A stretch of DNA of 64,000 nucleotides from Nocardioides sp. Soil774 (GCF_001428125.1 NZ_LMSM01000010.1:1-64000); one strand, 5' to 3'; positions 1 through 8,215 are shown, numbered from the stretch's first letter. Numbers and translations: made by a program. The notes: generated by a model from the letters alone, not told the origin.

Positions 1-89
1 AGACCCTCGGCTGGAGGACACCAGCACAAGCACTCGACGAACTACTGTCAAACCCACCAAAACCAACCGGTGTTGCATCCACCGCTTGA
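1..89 (+). mobile_element. IS30-family transposase, C-terminal end (5' part outside window)
   Basis: Reading from base 3, the frame stays open to the TGA at 87-89 and encodes TLGWRTPAQALDELLS followed by a short tail. A stretch of the form LGW(R/K)TPA(Q/E)AL(D/N)ELL is the typical extreme C-terminus of IS30-family DDE transposases. The rest of the gene lies upstream of the window, so it cannot be said whether the element is intact. The bases just after the stop, to about 110, probably hold the right terminal inverted repeat, but the left end is needed to define it. The next 90 bp up to the first chromosomal gene show nothing else recognisable. Confidence 0.68.
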
Positions 90-183
90 ATCCGCCGGTC
101 GCGAAGTGTGGCTGGAGCACCGCTGAGATGAGTCAGGGCAGGCGAGGACCCCAGGTGCTGCAGTGTGGCGCCCGGGACGAGCG

Positions 184-747
184 TCAGGCCGCGGGCCGGG
201 CGGGGTCGCGGCCGATGAACCCCATCAGCCGGTCGACGACGGGGGCGTCGTCGGGGACCGGCACGGCGGGACCGTACTGCCCGGAGTCGCGCAGCACCTG
301 CTCCATCGAGCGCAGTCCCTCGAGCAGCTGGGCCGCGAAGTCGTCGTCGAGGCGGGGCTCCTGGCCGCTCGCGCGGGCGAGGTCCCAGGAGTGCATGAAG
401 ACGTCGGAGACGTAGAACTGGTCGATCGCGCGGGCCAGCGGGTGGGTGCCGACGTAGGGGTGGGTGAACGACTCGTCGCCGCGTGTGGCGAGGAGTGCCT
501 GTACGGCGTCGGCGTGGTGGTGCCAGGCCGCCGCGGGGTCGTCGGCGGCGGCCGGACCGGCGGGGAGGGTCACCCCGCCCGCGGAGAGGAACCCGGGCAG
601 CCAGGTGACGAGGTGGTCCACGACGTCGCGGGCGGTCCAGCCCGCGACGGGCGCCGGCGCGGCCCAGTCGGTGGTGGCGTCGACCAGCCGGGAGAGCTCT
701 GCTGCGACCACGGCGTGGCGCTCGGCGGGGGAGTCGGGCAGCGCCAT
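184..747 (-). CDS. DinB-like TIGR03086/maleylpyruvate-isomerase-N family protein
   Basis: This 187-residue protein has the features of the TIGR03086/mycothiol-dependent maleylpyruvate isomerase N-terminal family, a branch of the DinB four-helix-bundle superfamily. Near the N-terminus is GWTARDVVDHL with a putative metal-binding His, and further on SDVFMHSWDLARA supplies a second His. Members bind a divalent metal and are thought to act on thiol adducts, but the substrate is unknown here. The ATG at 747 overlaps the stop of the upstream AHSA1 gene (ATGA), so the two are translationally coupled. It is the last gene of a three-gene operon controlled by the ArsR-type regulator. Longer starts upstream lie inside the neighbour and were rejected. 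Confidence 0.8.
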   Translation of the reverse strand: MALPDSPAERHAVVAAELSRLVDATTDWAAPAPVAGWTARDVVDHLVTWLPGFLSAGGVTLPAGPAAADDPAAAWHHHADAVQALLATRGDESFTHPYVGTHPLARAIDQFYVSDVFMHSWDLARASGQEPRLDDDFAAQLLEGLRSMEQVLRDSGQYGPAVPVPDDAPVVDRLMGFIGRDPARPAA

Positions 748-1265
748 CAGACGGAGCCCTCGGCCAGGATGCGGTCGAGCGCGGCGTAGCCGTCGTTCAC
801 ACCGGTCTCCATGCCGCTGCGCAGCCAGGCGTCGCGGTCCTCGAAGGAGTCGCACAGGCTCATCGCGTGGAGCCGGGTGCGGCCGTCACCGAGGTCCTCG
901 AAGGTCAGCGTCTCGAGCGCGACGCCGTCGGGCATGCCGTCCCAGGTGAACGTCTGCACGATGCGGTCCTCGCGCACGGTGTGGAAGCAGCCGTGGAACG
1001 ACGTCTCGAACTCCTCTCGCCCGCCCGTGCCCCGCGCGGTGTAGCTCCAGCTGCCGCCGTCGCGCGCGTCCCAGTGGGTGATGTCGGCGCCGATGTCGGT
1101 GGGTCCGACCCACTGGGCGAACAGGGCGGGGTCGGTGTGGGCGCGGAACAGCTGCGCGGGGGTGGCCGTGAAGTCGCGGCGGATGTGGATGGCCGGCACC
1201 GTGGCGTCGGGCTCGATGGCGGCTTCGGGGTAGCGGTGGGTCGGGGTGGACTGCGTGGTGGTCAT
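747..1265 (-). CDS. SRPBCC/AHSA1-domain protein
   Basis: The 172-residue product is an AHSA1-type START-like (SRPBCC) protein: it opens with IHIRRDFTATPAQLFRAHTDP, continues with FAQWVGPTD and has the typical late strand LETLTFEDLGDGRTRL. Such proteins form a hydrophobic cavity; those coupled to ArsR regulators have no settled function, but stress protection or ligand binding is suggested for the family. The ATG at 1265 overlaps the ArsR stop codon by four bases (ATGA), and its own stop overlaps the next gene the same way. The ArsR-AHSA1 pair is a widely conserved bacterial module. The longer upstream reading is just the shadow of the regulator gene. Confidence 0.87.
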   Translation of the reverse strand: MTTTQSTPTHRYPEAAIEPDATVPAIHIRRDFTATPAQLFRAHTDPALFAQWVGPTDIGADITHWDARDGGSWSYTARGTGGREEFETSFHGCFHTVREDRIVQTFTWDGMPDGVALETLTFEDLGDGRTRLHAMSLCDSFEDRDAWLRSGMETGVNDGYAALDRILAEGSV

Positions 1266-1621
1266 GATGCGGTTCCTTCCTGCTGGGTGGGGCCCTCCGC
1301 GTCGTCCTGCATGGCGGCGAGCACCGAGTCGAGTCGGGCGAAGCGCTCCTCGGCCCGGCGGCGGTAGCGCTCGATCCACGCGGTCATGAGGTCGAGCACC
1401 TCCGCCTCGAGGTGCACCGGGCGGCGCTGCGCGTCACGGGTGCGGCTGACCAGGCCGGCGTCCTCGAGCACCTTGAGGTGCTTCGACACCGCCTGGAGGC
1501 TGACGTCGTAGGGCTCGGCGAGCTCCCCGACGGTGTGGTCGGCCCCGGTGAGGCGCGCCACCATGTCCCTGCGGGTGGGGTCGGCGAGGGCGGCGAAGAC
1601 GCGGGAGAGCTGGTCGGCCAC
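1262..1621 (-). CDS. ArsR/SmtB-family winged-helix transcriptional regulator
   Basis: A 119-residue ArsR-type repressor. The recognition region reads ADPTRRDMVARLTG, then TVGELAEPYDVSLQAVSKHLKVLEDAGLV, a textbook winged helix-turn-helix, followed by R-rich wing residues. No cysteine metal-binding box is visible, so metal sensing is unlikely; it resembles the regulators that head ArsR-AHSA1 operons. I start it at the GTG at 1621 because an AAGGAGG Shine-Dalgarno (1627-1633) sits five bases upstream. A TTG at 1639 would lie inside the palindromic operator and would destroy this ribosome site. It probably represses its own operon through the palindromes at 1631-1700. Confidence 0.88.
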   Translation of the reverse strand: MADQLSRVFAALADPTRRDMVARLTGADHTVGELAEPYDVSLQAVSKHLKVLEDAGLVSRTRDAQRRPVHLEAEVLDLMTAWIERYRRRAEERFARLDSVLAAMQDDAEGPTQQEGTAS

Positions 1622-1630
1622 GACGACCTC

Positions 1631-1700
1631 CTTGTTCAACTGACTGGTTGAACAAGGCTAGGCCGAGGGAAGGCGATTGTCAACCATCTGGTTGAACAAG
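1631..1700. promoter_or_regulatory. Double palindromic operator of the ArsR operon
   Basis: Two related dyads lie between the ArsR gene and the next gene. The first is a perfect 10-bp inverted repeat, CTTGTTCAAC-N6-GTTGAACAAG, at 1631-1656. The second, at 1677-1700, is TTGTCAAC-N6-GTTGAACAAG, imperfect by one base in the left arm. The identical half-site GTTGAACAAG recurs 44 bp apart. The sizes suit a dimeric ArsR repressor, and the first dyad touches the Shine-Dalgarno of the regulator gene. Binding is inferred; the symmetry is seen directly. Confidence 0.7.
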
Positions 1701-1701
1701 G

Positions 1702-2208
1702 TCAGGGGACGCGGACGGTGCGGGTCGTGGCCTTCCCGCACTCGGCGACCCCCGGGCTGTAGGACGGAGCGACCGTGACGTAGTAGCGCGCCCCGCGGGG
1801 GACCTTCAGCCGCGCGCGACCGGCGTAGGACACGTTGCCGCCGAGCTGCTTGAAGTCGGCGTGCGGCCGCACCCGCCACAGCACGAACCGGGCGCGGGAG
1901 GAGCACGCGGACACCTCCGAGGTCACCCGCAGCTGCAGCCGGTGCTTGCCGGCGAGCCACCGCAGTGACGCCGAGCGGGAGACCGTCGGGCAGCCGGTGG
2001 GGGTGGCGGCCGCGACCGTCGGGCACCCGTCACCGGCGTCGGGCACGCCGTCGCCGTCGGTGTCGGTGTCGGCCGCGCGGGCGTGCGCGCCCGGGGCGCC
2101 GTCGGCGTACGCCGACCACGCAGCCTCGGCTGCCCCGGTCGCCCCCAGCGACAGCGGGAGGACGAGGAGGAGGACGGCGAGCCGGGCGGTGCCACGCAGC
2201 GAGACCAT
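1702..2208 (-). CDS. Secreted protein with thrombospondin type-3-like calcium motif
   Basis: A 168-residue exported protein. Residues 1-29 form a signal peptide (MVSLRGTARLAVLLLVLPL, ending near GAAEA-AWS). The mature N-terminus contains DTDTDGDGVPDAGDGCP, an Asp-rich thrombospondin type-3-like calcium-binding motif, followed by a short Cys-containing linker and a beta-rich C-terminal part (LRWLAGKHRLQLRVTS, VLWRVRP, RARLKVPRGARYYVTV). Two or three cysteine pairs are possible. I do not recognise a specific family. It is divergent from truA, so their promoters share the short gap 2209-2254. Its stop lies next to the ArsR operator region, in the same orientation as that operon. Confidence 0.75.
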   Translation of the reverse strand: MVSLRGTARLAVLLLVLPLSLGATGAAEAAWSAYADGAPGAHARAADTDTDGDGVPDAGDGCPTVAAATPTGCPTVSRSASLRWLAGKHRLQLRVTSEVSACSSRARFVLWRVRPHADFKQLGGNVSYAGRARLKVPRGARYYVTVAPSYSPGVAECGKATTRTVRVP

Positions 2209-2242
2209 GCACCAGACTAACCGGGCGCTCGGGGCGAACGCC

Positions 2243-2248
2243 TAAGAT
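2243..2248 (+). promoter_or_regulatory. -10 element of truA (leaderless)
   Basis: TAAGAT ends six bases before the truA GTG at 2255, the distance expected if transcription starts on the start codon. No Shine-Dalgarno sequence is present in the gap. Confidence 0.55.
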
Positions 2249-2254
2249 CGCCCC

Positions 2255-3091
2255 GTGCGCCTGCGGATCGACTGTGCCTACGACGGCACGGACTTCTCCG
2301 GCTGGGCCGCCCAGCCCGGTCGTCGTACGGTCCAGGGCGAGCTCGAGCAGGCACTGGCCACCGCGCTGCGGCTGCCGGAGGTGCGCGTCACGGTCGCCGG
2401 GCGGACCGACGCCGGCGTGCACGCGCGCGGCCAGGTGGCGCACCTCGACGTCGACCGTGACGTGGTGGAGGCCTCCGCCGGCCGGTCGAGCGACACGCCT
2501 CTCGATGCCCTGGCACGCCGCGTCGACGGCATCGCGCCGCCCGACCTGCGCGTGCGGCGGGTGAGCGAGGCGCCCGAGGGCTTCGACGCCCGCTTCTCCG
2601 CGACTTGGCGCCGCTACGCCTACCGCATCGCCGACGCGCCCGGGCTGGCCGATCCGCTGGTGCGCAGCCACGTGCTCGCCTGGCCCCGTCCGCTCGACCT
2701 CGAGGCGATGAACGACGCCTGCGCCCCGCTGCTCGGCCTCCAGGACTTCGCCGCCTTCTGCAAGCGCCGCGAGGGCGCCACCACCGTGCGCACGCTGCTC
2801 GACCTCCACTGGGCGCGCGACGCGTCCGGCATCGCCGTCGGCTCCGTGCGCGCCGACGCCTTCTGCCACAACATGGTCCGTGCGCTCGTCGGCAGCCTGA
2901 TCGAGGTCGGGGAGGGGCGCCGGCCCGCGACGTGGCCGGCCGAGGTGATGGCGGGCCGCCGGCGCGACGCCGGCGTGAGGGTGATCCACCCGCACGGCCT
3001 CGTGCTGGAGGAGGTCGGCTACCCCGACGATGCCGAGCTGGCCGCCCAGGCCGCCCGAGCCCGAGCCCGACGAGAGGCGATCGATGCCTGA
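2255..3091 (+). CDS. truA: tRNA pseudouridine(38-40) synthase TruA
   Basis: A 278-residue TruA. It converts uridines 38-40 of the tRNA anticodon stem-loop to pseudouridine in the cytoplasm. The catalytic aspartate is Asp52 in AGRTDAGVHARGQ, with the N-terminal RIDCAYDGTDFSGWAAQP strand and the later RRYAYRI and FCHNMVRALVGSLIEVG motifs all typical of the family. The length matches actinobacterial homologues. The GTG start follows a TAAGAT -10 box and has no ribosome site, so a leaderless message is likely. The stop overlaps the downstream methyltransferase start by eight bases. In most actinobacteria truA precedes rplM-rpsI directly; here about 35 kb separates them. Confidence 0.96.
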   Translation: MRLRIDCAYDGTDFSGWAAQPGRRTVQGELEQALATALRLPEVRVTVAGRTDAGVHARGQVAHLDVDRDVVEASAGRSSDTPLDALARRVDGIAPPDLRVRRVSEAPEGFDARFSATWRRYAYRIADAPGLADPLVRSHVLAWPRPLDLEAMNDACAPLLGLQDFAAFCKRREGATTVRTLLDLHWARDASGIAVGSVRADAFCHNMVRALVGSLIEVGEGRRPATWPAEVMAGRRRDAGVRVIHPHGLVLEEVGYPDDAELAAQAARARARREAIDA

Positions 3092-3680
3092 GCACTACTT
3101 CTCCGCCGACCCTGCCGTGCCCTTCGAGCGGGAGAGCTTCACCGCCGAGCTGTGGGGCAGCGAGATGCGCTTCGACACCGGGTCGGGGGTCTTCAGCCGC
3201 GGCCACCTCGACCACGCGACGGCGGTGCTGTTCCGCGAGCTCGAGCCGCCCGTGCAGGGGCAGTTCCTCGACCTCGGCTGCGGCTACGGCGTCATCGGCC
3301 TGGCGATCGCCCGAGCGGTGCCCCTGGCGTCGGTGATCGGCGTCGACGTCAACGAGCGCGCGCTGCTGCTGGCCAACGACAACGCCCGCGCCGCGGGGCT
3401 GGGCTCGCGCTTCGTGGCGTGCCTGCCCGAGCAGGTGCCGAGCGACCAGGTCTTCGACGAGATCTGGTCGAACCCGCCGATCCGCATCGGCAAGGAGGCC
3501 CTGCACGAGCTGCTGCTCACCTGGCTTCCCCGGCTCTCGCCCGCGGGGCGGATGGTGATGGTCGTGGGCAAGAACCTCGGCGGCGACTCGCTCCAGCGCT
3601 GGCTCACCGACCAGGGGTGGCCGACGCAGCGGCTGGCGAGCAGCAAGGGGTTCCGGGTCCTCGAGACCCGCCGCGGCTGA
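3084..3680 (+). CDS. RsmC-like class I SAM-dependent methyltransferase
   Basis: A 198-residue single-domain methyltransferase of the RsmC/MTS type. The SAM-binding motif I is FLDLGCGYGVIGLAIA, the acidic residue ending strand 2 follows in VIGVDVNERALLLA, and the catalytic motif IV is IWSNPPIRIG, the NPP(I/F)R(I/A)G signature of N2-guanine rRNA/RNA methyltransferases. It lacks the extra N-terminal domain of E. coli RsmC, as is usual in Gram-positives. The ATG at 3084 overlaps the truA stop, so it is translated from the truA message. A role in methylating a guanine of 16S rRNA is likely but the site is inferred from the family only. Confidence 0.88.
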   Translation: MPEHYFSADPAVPFERESFTAELWGSEMRFDTGSGVFSRGHLDHATAVLFRELEPPVQGQFLDLGCGYGVIGLAIARAVPLASVIGVDVNERALLLANDNARAAGLGSRFVACLPEQVPSDQVFDEIWSNPPIRIGKEALHELLLTWLPRLSPAGRMVMVVGKNLGGDSLQRWLTDQGWPTQRLASSKGFRVLETRRG

Positions 3681-3690
3681 GGGGACCGGC

Positions 3691-4935
3691 TCAGCCCAGG
3701 CGTACGGGGAGCGCCTCCACGGCGTGGACGATGGCGAGCTCGGTGAACCGGAGGTCGGCCGGGTCGCAGGCCAGCGACAGGTCGGGGAAGCGCTGGGCGA
3801 GCGCGACCAGCGCCGTGCGCAGCTCCAGCCGCGCGAGCTCGGCGCCCACGCAGCGGTGCAGGCCGTGGCCGAAGGCGAGGGTGCCGGCGGACGGCGACAG
3901 CGGGTCGAAGCGCTCGGGCAGGGCGTGGCGCGACGGGTCTCGCCCGGCCCCGGTCAGCGACACCACGACCACGTCGCCGCGCCGCACGAGGTGCTCGCCG
4001 AGGCGTACGTCGCGGCGCGCGATGCGCGGGAACGCGACCTGCACCGGGCAGACGAACCGGAGCAGCTCCTCCACCACGCCGTCGACCTCGCGCGGGTCGC
4101 CGCGTCGAAGGGTCGCCCACGCCGCCGGGTGCTGCAGCAGCACCCACGTGCCGAGGGACAGCATGCTCGCGCTGGTCTCGTAGCCGCCGAGGAAGACGCC
4201 GTCGGCGAGGCCGCCGAGCTCGACGTCGTCGAGGGCGTCGCCGTGCTCGGTGACCATCCGGGCGACCAGCCCGTCGGGCAGGTGCGGGGCGCGCCGCTCG
4301 GACGCGACGAGGTCGATGAGGAACCGGCGGGTGCCGGCCGCGGTGTCGAAGATGCCCGAGCCTGCGTCGCGCAGGTCGAAGCGGGCCGCGCCCTGCCGCC
4401 GGAAGCCGTCGCGGTCGACGGTCGGCATGCCGAGCAGGTCGCAGATGACGCCGAACGGCACCGCGAACCCGAAGCGCTCCACCAGGTCGACCTCAGGCCC
4501 GTGGGCGGCCATGTCGTCGAGGGCTGCGGCGACCACCCGGTCCACGTCGTCCTGGAGGTCGGCGACCCGGCGGCGGGTGAAGGAGGGGGCCAGGACGTGG
4601 CGCAGGCGGGCGTGGTCGGGGTCGTCGGTCATGCCCAGGCCGCCGATGCGCTCGGCGGGCGCGCGGTCCTGGCGCCCGATCAGGTGGCGTACGTCGTTGG
4701 CGAAGGACCCCGAGTCGGCGAGCACCGAGCGCGCGGCGTCGTACCCCGTCACCAGCCACACGCGCGTGCCGAGGAGGCGTGCCAGCGGGACCACGCCGTC
4801 GCGACCCCGGCTCGCGGCGAGCCGGGGGACCGGGTCCACCCCGTCGCGCTCGAGAGGGAACCGGATGCCCGACGGCACGCGACGCGCGGACGTCAGCACC
4901 AGACGGAGGGCGGTGCCGCGCAACGAGGTGGCCAT
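3691..4935 (-). CDS. Cytochrome P450
   Basis: A 414-residue soluble bacterial P450. The I-helix oxygen-activating motif appears as GGYETSASM, the K-helix ExxR motif as EELLRF, and the heme-thiolate loop as FGHGLHRCVGAELARLE with Cys362 as axial ligand. The C-helix contains MTDDPDHARLRHVL. No ferredoxin or ferredoxin reductase gene lies nearby, so electron partners must be encoded elsewhere. It is convergent with the methyltransferase and divergent from the aldo/keto reductase, about 100 bp apart. The ATG at 4935 was preferred to longer readings because MATSLRGTALRLVL begins at a sensible length. The substrate cannot be deduced. Confidence 0.93.
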   Translation of the reverse strand: MATSLRGTALRLVLTSARRVPSGIRFPLERDGVDPVPRLAASRGRDGVVPLARLLGTRVWLVTGYDAARSVLADSGSFANDVRHLIGRQDRAPAERIGGLGMTDDPDHARLRHVLAPSFTRRRVADLQDDVDRVVAAALDDMAAHGPEVDLVERFGFAVPFGVICDLLGMPTVDRDGFRRQGAARFDLRDAGSGIFDTAAGTRRFLIDLVASERRAPHLPDGLVARMVTEHGDALDDVELGGLADGVFLGGYETSASMLSLGTWVLLQHPAAWATLRRGDPREVDGVVEELLRFVCPVQVAFPRIARRDVRLGEHLVRRGDVVVVSLTGAGRDPSRHALPERFDPLSPSAGTLAFGHGLHRCVGAELARLELRTALVALAQRFPDLSLACDPADLRFTELAIVHAVEALPVRLG

Positions 4936-5032
4936 GCCCCCAGTGAACGCCCCCGCGCCACGGCCCGCCATGGGGAATCGTCCCGACTGCACCCCGGCAC
5001 CGTCCCGACCGCGCACGGGGCAGGATGGGGTC

Positions 5033-6067
5033 ATGGCCTACGAAGCTGCCCCCGACAGGTACGACGCCGGCTCCGGGATGCACTACCGCCCCAGCGGGCG
5101 GAGCGGGCTCAGGCTGCCTGCGCTCTCGCTCGGGCTGTGGCAGAACTTCGGCACGGACCGTCCCGAGGAGACCCAGCGCGCCATCCTGCGCCGAGCCTTC
5201 GACCGGGGGGTCACGCACTTCGACCTGGCCAACAACTACGGCCCTCCCTACGGCCGCGCCGAGGAGAACCTGGGGCGCTACCTCAGGGACGACTTCGCGC
5301 ACTACCGCGACGAGCTGGTGATCTCGACCAAGGCGGGCTACGACATGTGGCCCGGTCCCTACGGCCAGGGTGGCGGGTCGCGGAAATACGTCCTGGCCTC
5401 GCTCGACCAGTCGCTCGGCCGCCTCGGGCTCGACCACGTCGACATCTTCTACAGCCACCGCTTCGACGCCGACACCCCGCTGGAGGAGACGATGACGGCG
5501 CTCGACACGGCGGTGCGCTCCGGTCGCGCCCTCTACGTCGGGATCTCGTCCTACTCGCCGGAGAAGACCCGCGAGGCCGCGACGATCGCGCGCGAGCTCG
5601 GCACGCCGCTGCTGATCCACCAGCCGTCCTACTCCATGCTCAACCGCTGGGTCGAGGGCGGGCTGCTCGACGAGCTCGAGCAGCAGGGGATGGGCTGCAT
5701 CGCCTTCTCCGCGCTCGCGCAGGGCCTGCTCACCGACCGCTACCTCGACGGCGTGCCACCCGACTCGCGCGCCGCACGCGAGGACTCCACCGTGACCGGG
5801 CTCGACGAGGCGGTCCTGGACCGGGTGCGAGCCCTCAACGGCATCGCCGAACGCCGCGGGCAGAAGCTCGCCCAGCTGGCCCTGCAGTGGGTGCTGCGCG
5901 ACGAGCGGGTGACCAGCGCGGTCATCGGCGCCTCGAGCGTGGAGCAGCTCGACACCAACCTCGACGCGCTCTCCGGCCCGCCGCTGACCTCCGACGAGCT
6001 CGCCGAGATCGACCGCCACGCGGTCGAGTCGGGCATCAACCTCTGGGCGAAGCAGAGCGAGGAGTGA
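5033..6067 (+). CDS. Aldo/keto reductase, L-glyceraldehyde-3-phosphate reductase type
   Basis: A 344-residue NADPH-dependent aldo/keto reductase of the YghZ/Gpr group, which detoxifies L-glyceraldehyde 3-phosphate and methylglyoxal-like aldehydes. Catalytic Asp and Tyr are in THFDLANNYGPP, the Lys is in VISTKAGYDMWPG and the His in IFYSHRFD. The segments LSLGLWQNFG and YGQGGGSRKY are characteristic of this subgroup and set it apart from general AKRs. The C-terminal nucleotide site includes SAVIGASSVEQLDTN. The ATG at 5033 follows CAGGAT six bases upstream, a possible leaderless promoter. The stop overlaps the next gene's GTG, so the two form an operon. Confidence 0.91.
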   Translation: MAYEAAPDRYDAGSGMHYRPSGRSGLRLPALSLGLWQNFGTDRPEETQRAILRRAFDRGVTHFDLANNYGPPYGRAEENLGRYLRDDFAHYRDELVISTKAGYDMWPGPYGQGGGSRKYVLASLDQSLGRLGLDHVDIFYSHRFDADTPLEETMTALDTAVRSGRALYVGISSYSPEKTREAATIARELGTPLLIHQPSYSMLNRWVEGGLLDELEQQGMGCIAFSALAQGLLTDRYLDGVPPDSRAAREDSTVTGLDEAVLDRVRALNGIAERRGQKLAQLALQWVLRDERVTSAVIGASSVEQLDTNLDALSGPPLTSDELAEIDRHAVESGINLWAKQSEE

Positions 6068-7437
6068 GCGCCCCGAGGCGCGTGGTCGTGGTCGGCGCGG
6101 ACGCAGCCGGCATGTCCGCGGCCCACCAGGCGCTGCGCACCGCACGGCGCACCGGCCGCGAGCTGGCGGTCACGGTGCTGGACCGCGGGTCCCACACGTC
6201 GTACAGCGCCTGCGGGATCCCCTACTGGATGGCCGGCGACGTCGACTCGGGCGACGACCTCGTCGCCCGGACGGCCGAGGCGCACCGCGAGGCGGGCATC
6301 GACCTGCGCCTCGGTGTCGAGGTCGTGGGCGCCGACCTCGACGGCCGCACCGTCACGACGGCGGACGGCGAGGAGATCGGCTACGACGAGCTCGTCGTGG
6401 CCACGGGCGCGCCGGCGGTCGTGCCCGACTGGGCGCTGCGCCCCGACGGGACGGCGTTCGCCGGGGTGGGGCCGGTGAAGACCCTCGACGACGGGGCGGC
6501 GTGGCTGGAGCGCTTCGCCGAGGCCGGCGACGGCGCGCACGTAGTGGTCGTCGGTGCGGGCTACGTCGGGGTGGAGGTGGCCGAGGCCGCCCTGCGCCAC
6601 GGCTTCGGGGTGACCGTGCTGACGCGCGGGCGCGGCATGTCGATGCTCGAGGACGAGATGGCCGACCGGGTCAACCTGGCGCTGTGCGAGGCGGGCGCCG
6701 AGGTGGTGCTGGGTGTCGAGGTCACCGGGCTCGACACCGATGGCGACCGGGTGACCGGGGTGCGGTGGGACGGCGGCAGTCGGGAGGCCGACCTCGTCGT
6801 GGTCGCGATCGGCGTGCGGCCCGCGACCGGCTTCCTCGAGGGCTCGGGCCTGGAGATGGCCGACAACGGCGCGCTGCGTCCCGATCCGCACGGCCGGGTG
6901 GGCGAGCACGTGTGGGCGGCCGGTGACTGCTGCGAGGTGCGCCGCCGCCTCGACGACCGCTGGGTGTTCCGGCCGCTGGGGACGTACGCCACCAAGCACG
7001 GGCGCGCATTGGGGGACACGCTGGCGGGCGGCACGCTGTCCTTCGACGGCATGGTCGACACCTCGATCACCCGGTTCTCCCTCGACGAGGTGCACCTCGA
7101 GGTCGCCCGGACCGGGCTCTCGCGCGCCGACGCCGAGGCGGCCGGGCTCGACCCGGTGGTCGTGGTCACCGAGGGCACCACCGCCAGCGGCTACATGCCG
7201 GAGGCCGAGCCGATCACCCTGTGGGTGATGGCCGACCGGGCCAGCCGCCGCCTCCTCGGCGTGCAGGTCGTGGGCGGGCACGGTGCCGGCAAGCGCATCG
7301 ACGCCGCAGCCGCCGTGCTCTGGGCCGGCGGCAGTGTCGACGACCTGGCATGGATGGACCTGGCCTACGCCCCGCCCTTCTCCACCGCCTGGGAGGTGCT
7401 CCAGGTGGCCGCGCGGCGGGTCGCCGAGCGGCTCTGA
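6064..7437 (+). CDS. CoA-disulfide reductase / NADH oxidase-like flavoprotein
   Basis: A 457-residue pyridine nucleotide-disulfide oxidoreductase with one redox cysteine. It begins with the FAD motif VVVVGADAAGMSAA. Cys50 lies in SYSACGIPYW, the place of the single catalytic Cys in CoA-disulfide reductases and NADH oxidases (SYxxCGxPY). The NAD(P)H motif is VVVVGAGYVGVEVAEA (about residues 160-175), the second FAD motif is VWAAGDCCEV, and a dimerisation domain closes the protein. The GTG start overlaps the aldo/keto reductase stop (GTGA), suggesting coupled translation and a shared redox or detoxification role. Whether it reduces CoA disulfide, another thiol, or oxygen cannot be told from sequence. 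Confidence 0.86.
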   Translation: MSAPRRVVVVGADAAGMSAAHQALRTARRTGRELAVTVLDRGSHTSYSACGIPYWMAGDVDSGDDLVARTAEAHREAGIDLRLGVEVVGADLDGRTVTTADGEEIGYDELVVATGAPAVVPDWALRPDGTAFAGVGPVKTLDDGAAWLERFAEAGDGAHVVVVGAGYVGVEVAEAALRHGFGVTVLTRGRGMSMLEDEMADRVNLALCEAGAEVVLGVEVTGLDTDGDRVTGVRWDGGSREADLVVVAIGVRPATGFLEGSGLEMADNGALRPDPHGRVGEHVWAAGDCCEVRRRLDDRWVFRPLGTYATKHGRALGDTLAGGTLSFDGMVDTSITRFSLDEVHLEVARTGLSRADAEAAGLDPVVVVTEGTTASGYMPEAEPITLWVMADRASRRLLGVQVVGGHGAGKRIDAAAAVLWAGGSVDDLAWMDLAYAPPFSTAWEVLQVAARRVAERL

Positions 7438-7460
7438 AAGCGGTTGCGGGCGCGAGGACC

Positions 7461-8207
7461 ATGGTCGGCATGGACCTCGAGATCGTGACGCTCGCATCGC
7501 GTCCGGACCTGATGGACGTCTTCTGGGACATGGAGACGTCGTGGCCTGAGTTCATGAAGCACGACCCGATCGGCAACTCGTACTACTCCTGCCTCGGGGA
7601 GTACTTCCTCGAGTGCGTCCTCGTCGGCCTCGACGCAACCGGGCGCATCGTGGCCAAGGCGTTCAGCGCGCCCTTCACGCTCCCCGACGGCGACCTGCCC
7701 GACGCGGGCTGGGACTTCGCGCTCCGCAGTGCGCTGCTCACGCGGATCTGGGGTGACACGCCCAACGCCATCACCGCCGCGGAGATCGCCGTCGAACCGG
7801 CCCTGCAGCGCGCCGGTCTCTCGAACGTGATGCTGGCGGCGCTGCGCGACAACGCGGGCCGGCTCGGCTTCCCCGAGCTGCTCGCCCCGGTGCGGCCCAA
7901 CGGCAAGGACGACGTCCACGAGCCGATGACGGCGTACGCCGTGCGCACCCGCGAGGACGGCCTGCCCGTCGATCCGTGGCTGCGCGTGCACGTGCGCGCC
8001 GGCGGTCGCATCGACCGCGTCGCGCCGCGCTCGATGGTCATCCCGGGCACGGTGGAGGAGTGGCGCGAGTGGACGGGCCTGCCCTTCGACCGCACCGGCC
8101 CGGTCGTCGTCCCGGGCGCGCTCGCGCCGGTGCTGTGCGACGCCGAGCACGGCACCGCGGTCTACGTCGAGCCCAACGTGTGGGTGCGCCACCCGACGGG
8201 TGCGTGA
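7461..8207 (+). CDS. GNAT-like N-acetyltransferase family protein
   Basis: A 248-residue cytoplasmic protein with a partial GNAT signature: the segment AAEIAVEPALQRAGLSNVMLAALRDNAGRLGFPELLAPV resembles strand 4, the acetyl-CoA loop and helix 3 of GNAT enzymes, although the usual Q/RxxGxG/A is weak (LQRAGLS). The remainder, including NSYYSCLGEYFLECVLVG and a C-terminal PRSMVIPGTVEEWREWTGLPF, is found in actinobacterial GNAT-family proteins of unknown substrate. The start is ambiguous between ATG 7461 and ATG 7470; GAGG at 7454-7457 fits neither perfectly. It follows the flavoprotein by 23 bp in the same direction and may be the last gene of that operon. Confidence 0.7.
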   Translation: MVGMDLEIVTLASRPDLMDVFWDMETSWPEFMKHDPIGNSYYSCLGEYFLECVLVGLDATGRIVAKAFSAPFTLPDGDLPDAGWDFALRSALLTRIWGDTPNAITAAEIAVEPALQRAGLSNVMLAALRDNAGRLGFPELLAPVRPNGKDDVHEPMTAYAVRTREDGLPVDPWLRVHVRAGGRIDRVAPRSMVIPGTVEEWREWTGLPFDRTGPVVVPGALAPVLCDAEHGTAVYVEPNVWVRHPTGA

Positions 8208-8215
8208 GACTGCTC

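Noticed and set aside
1622..1639. TTG start of the ArsR regulator at 1639
   Set aside because: It lies inside the palindromic operator and would turn the AAGGAGG ribosome site into coding sequence; GTG 1621 is better placed.
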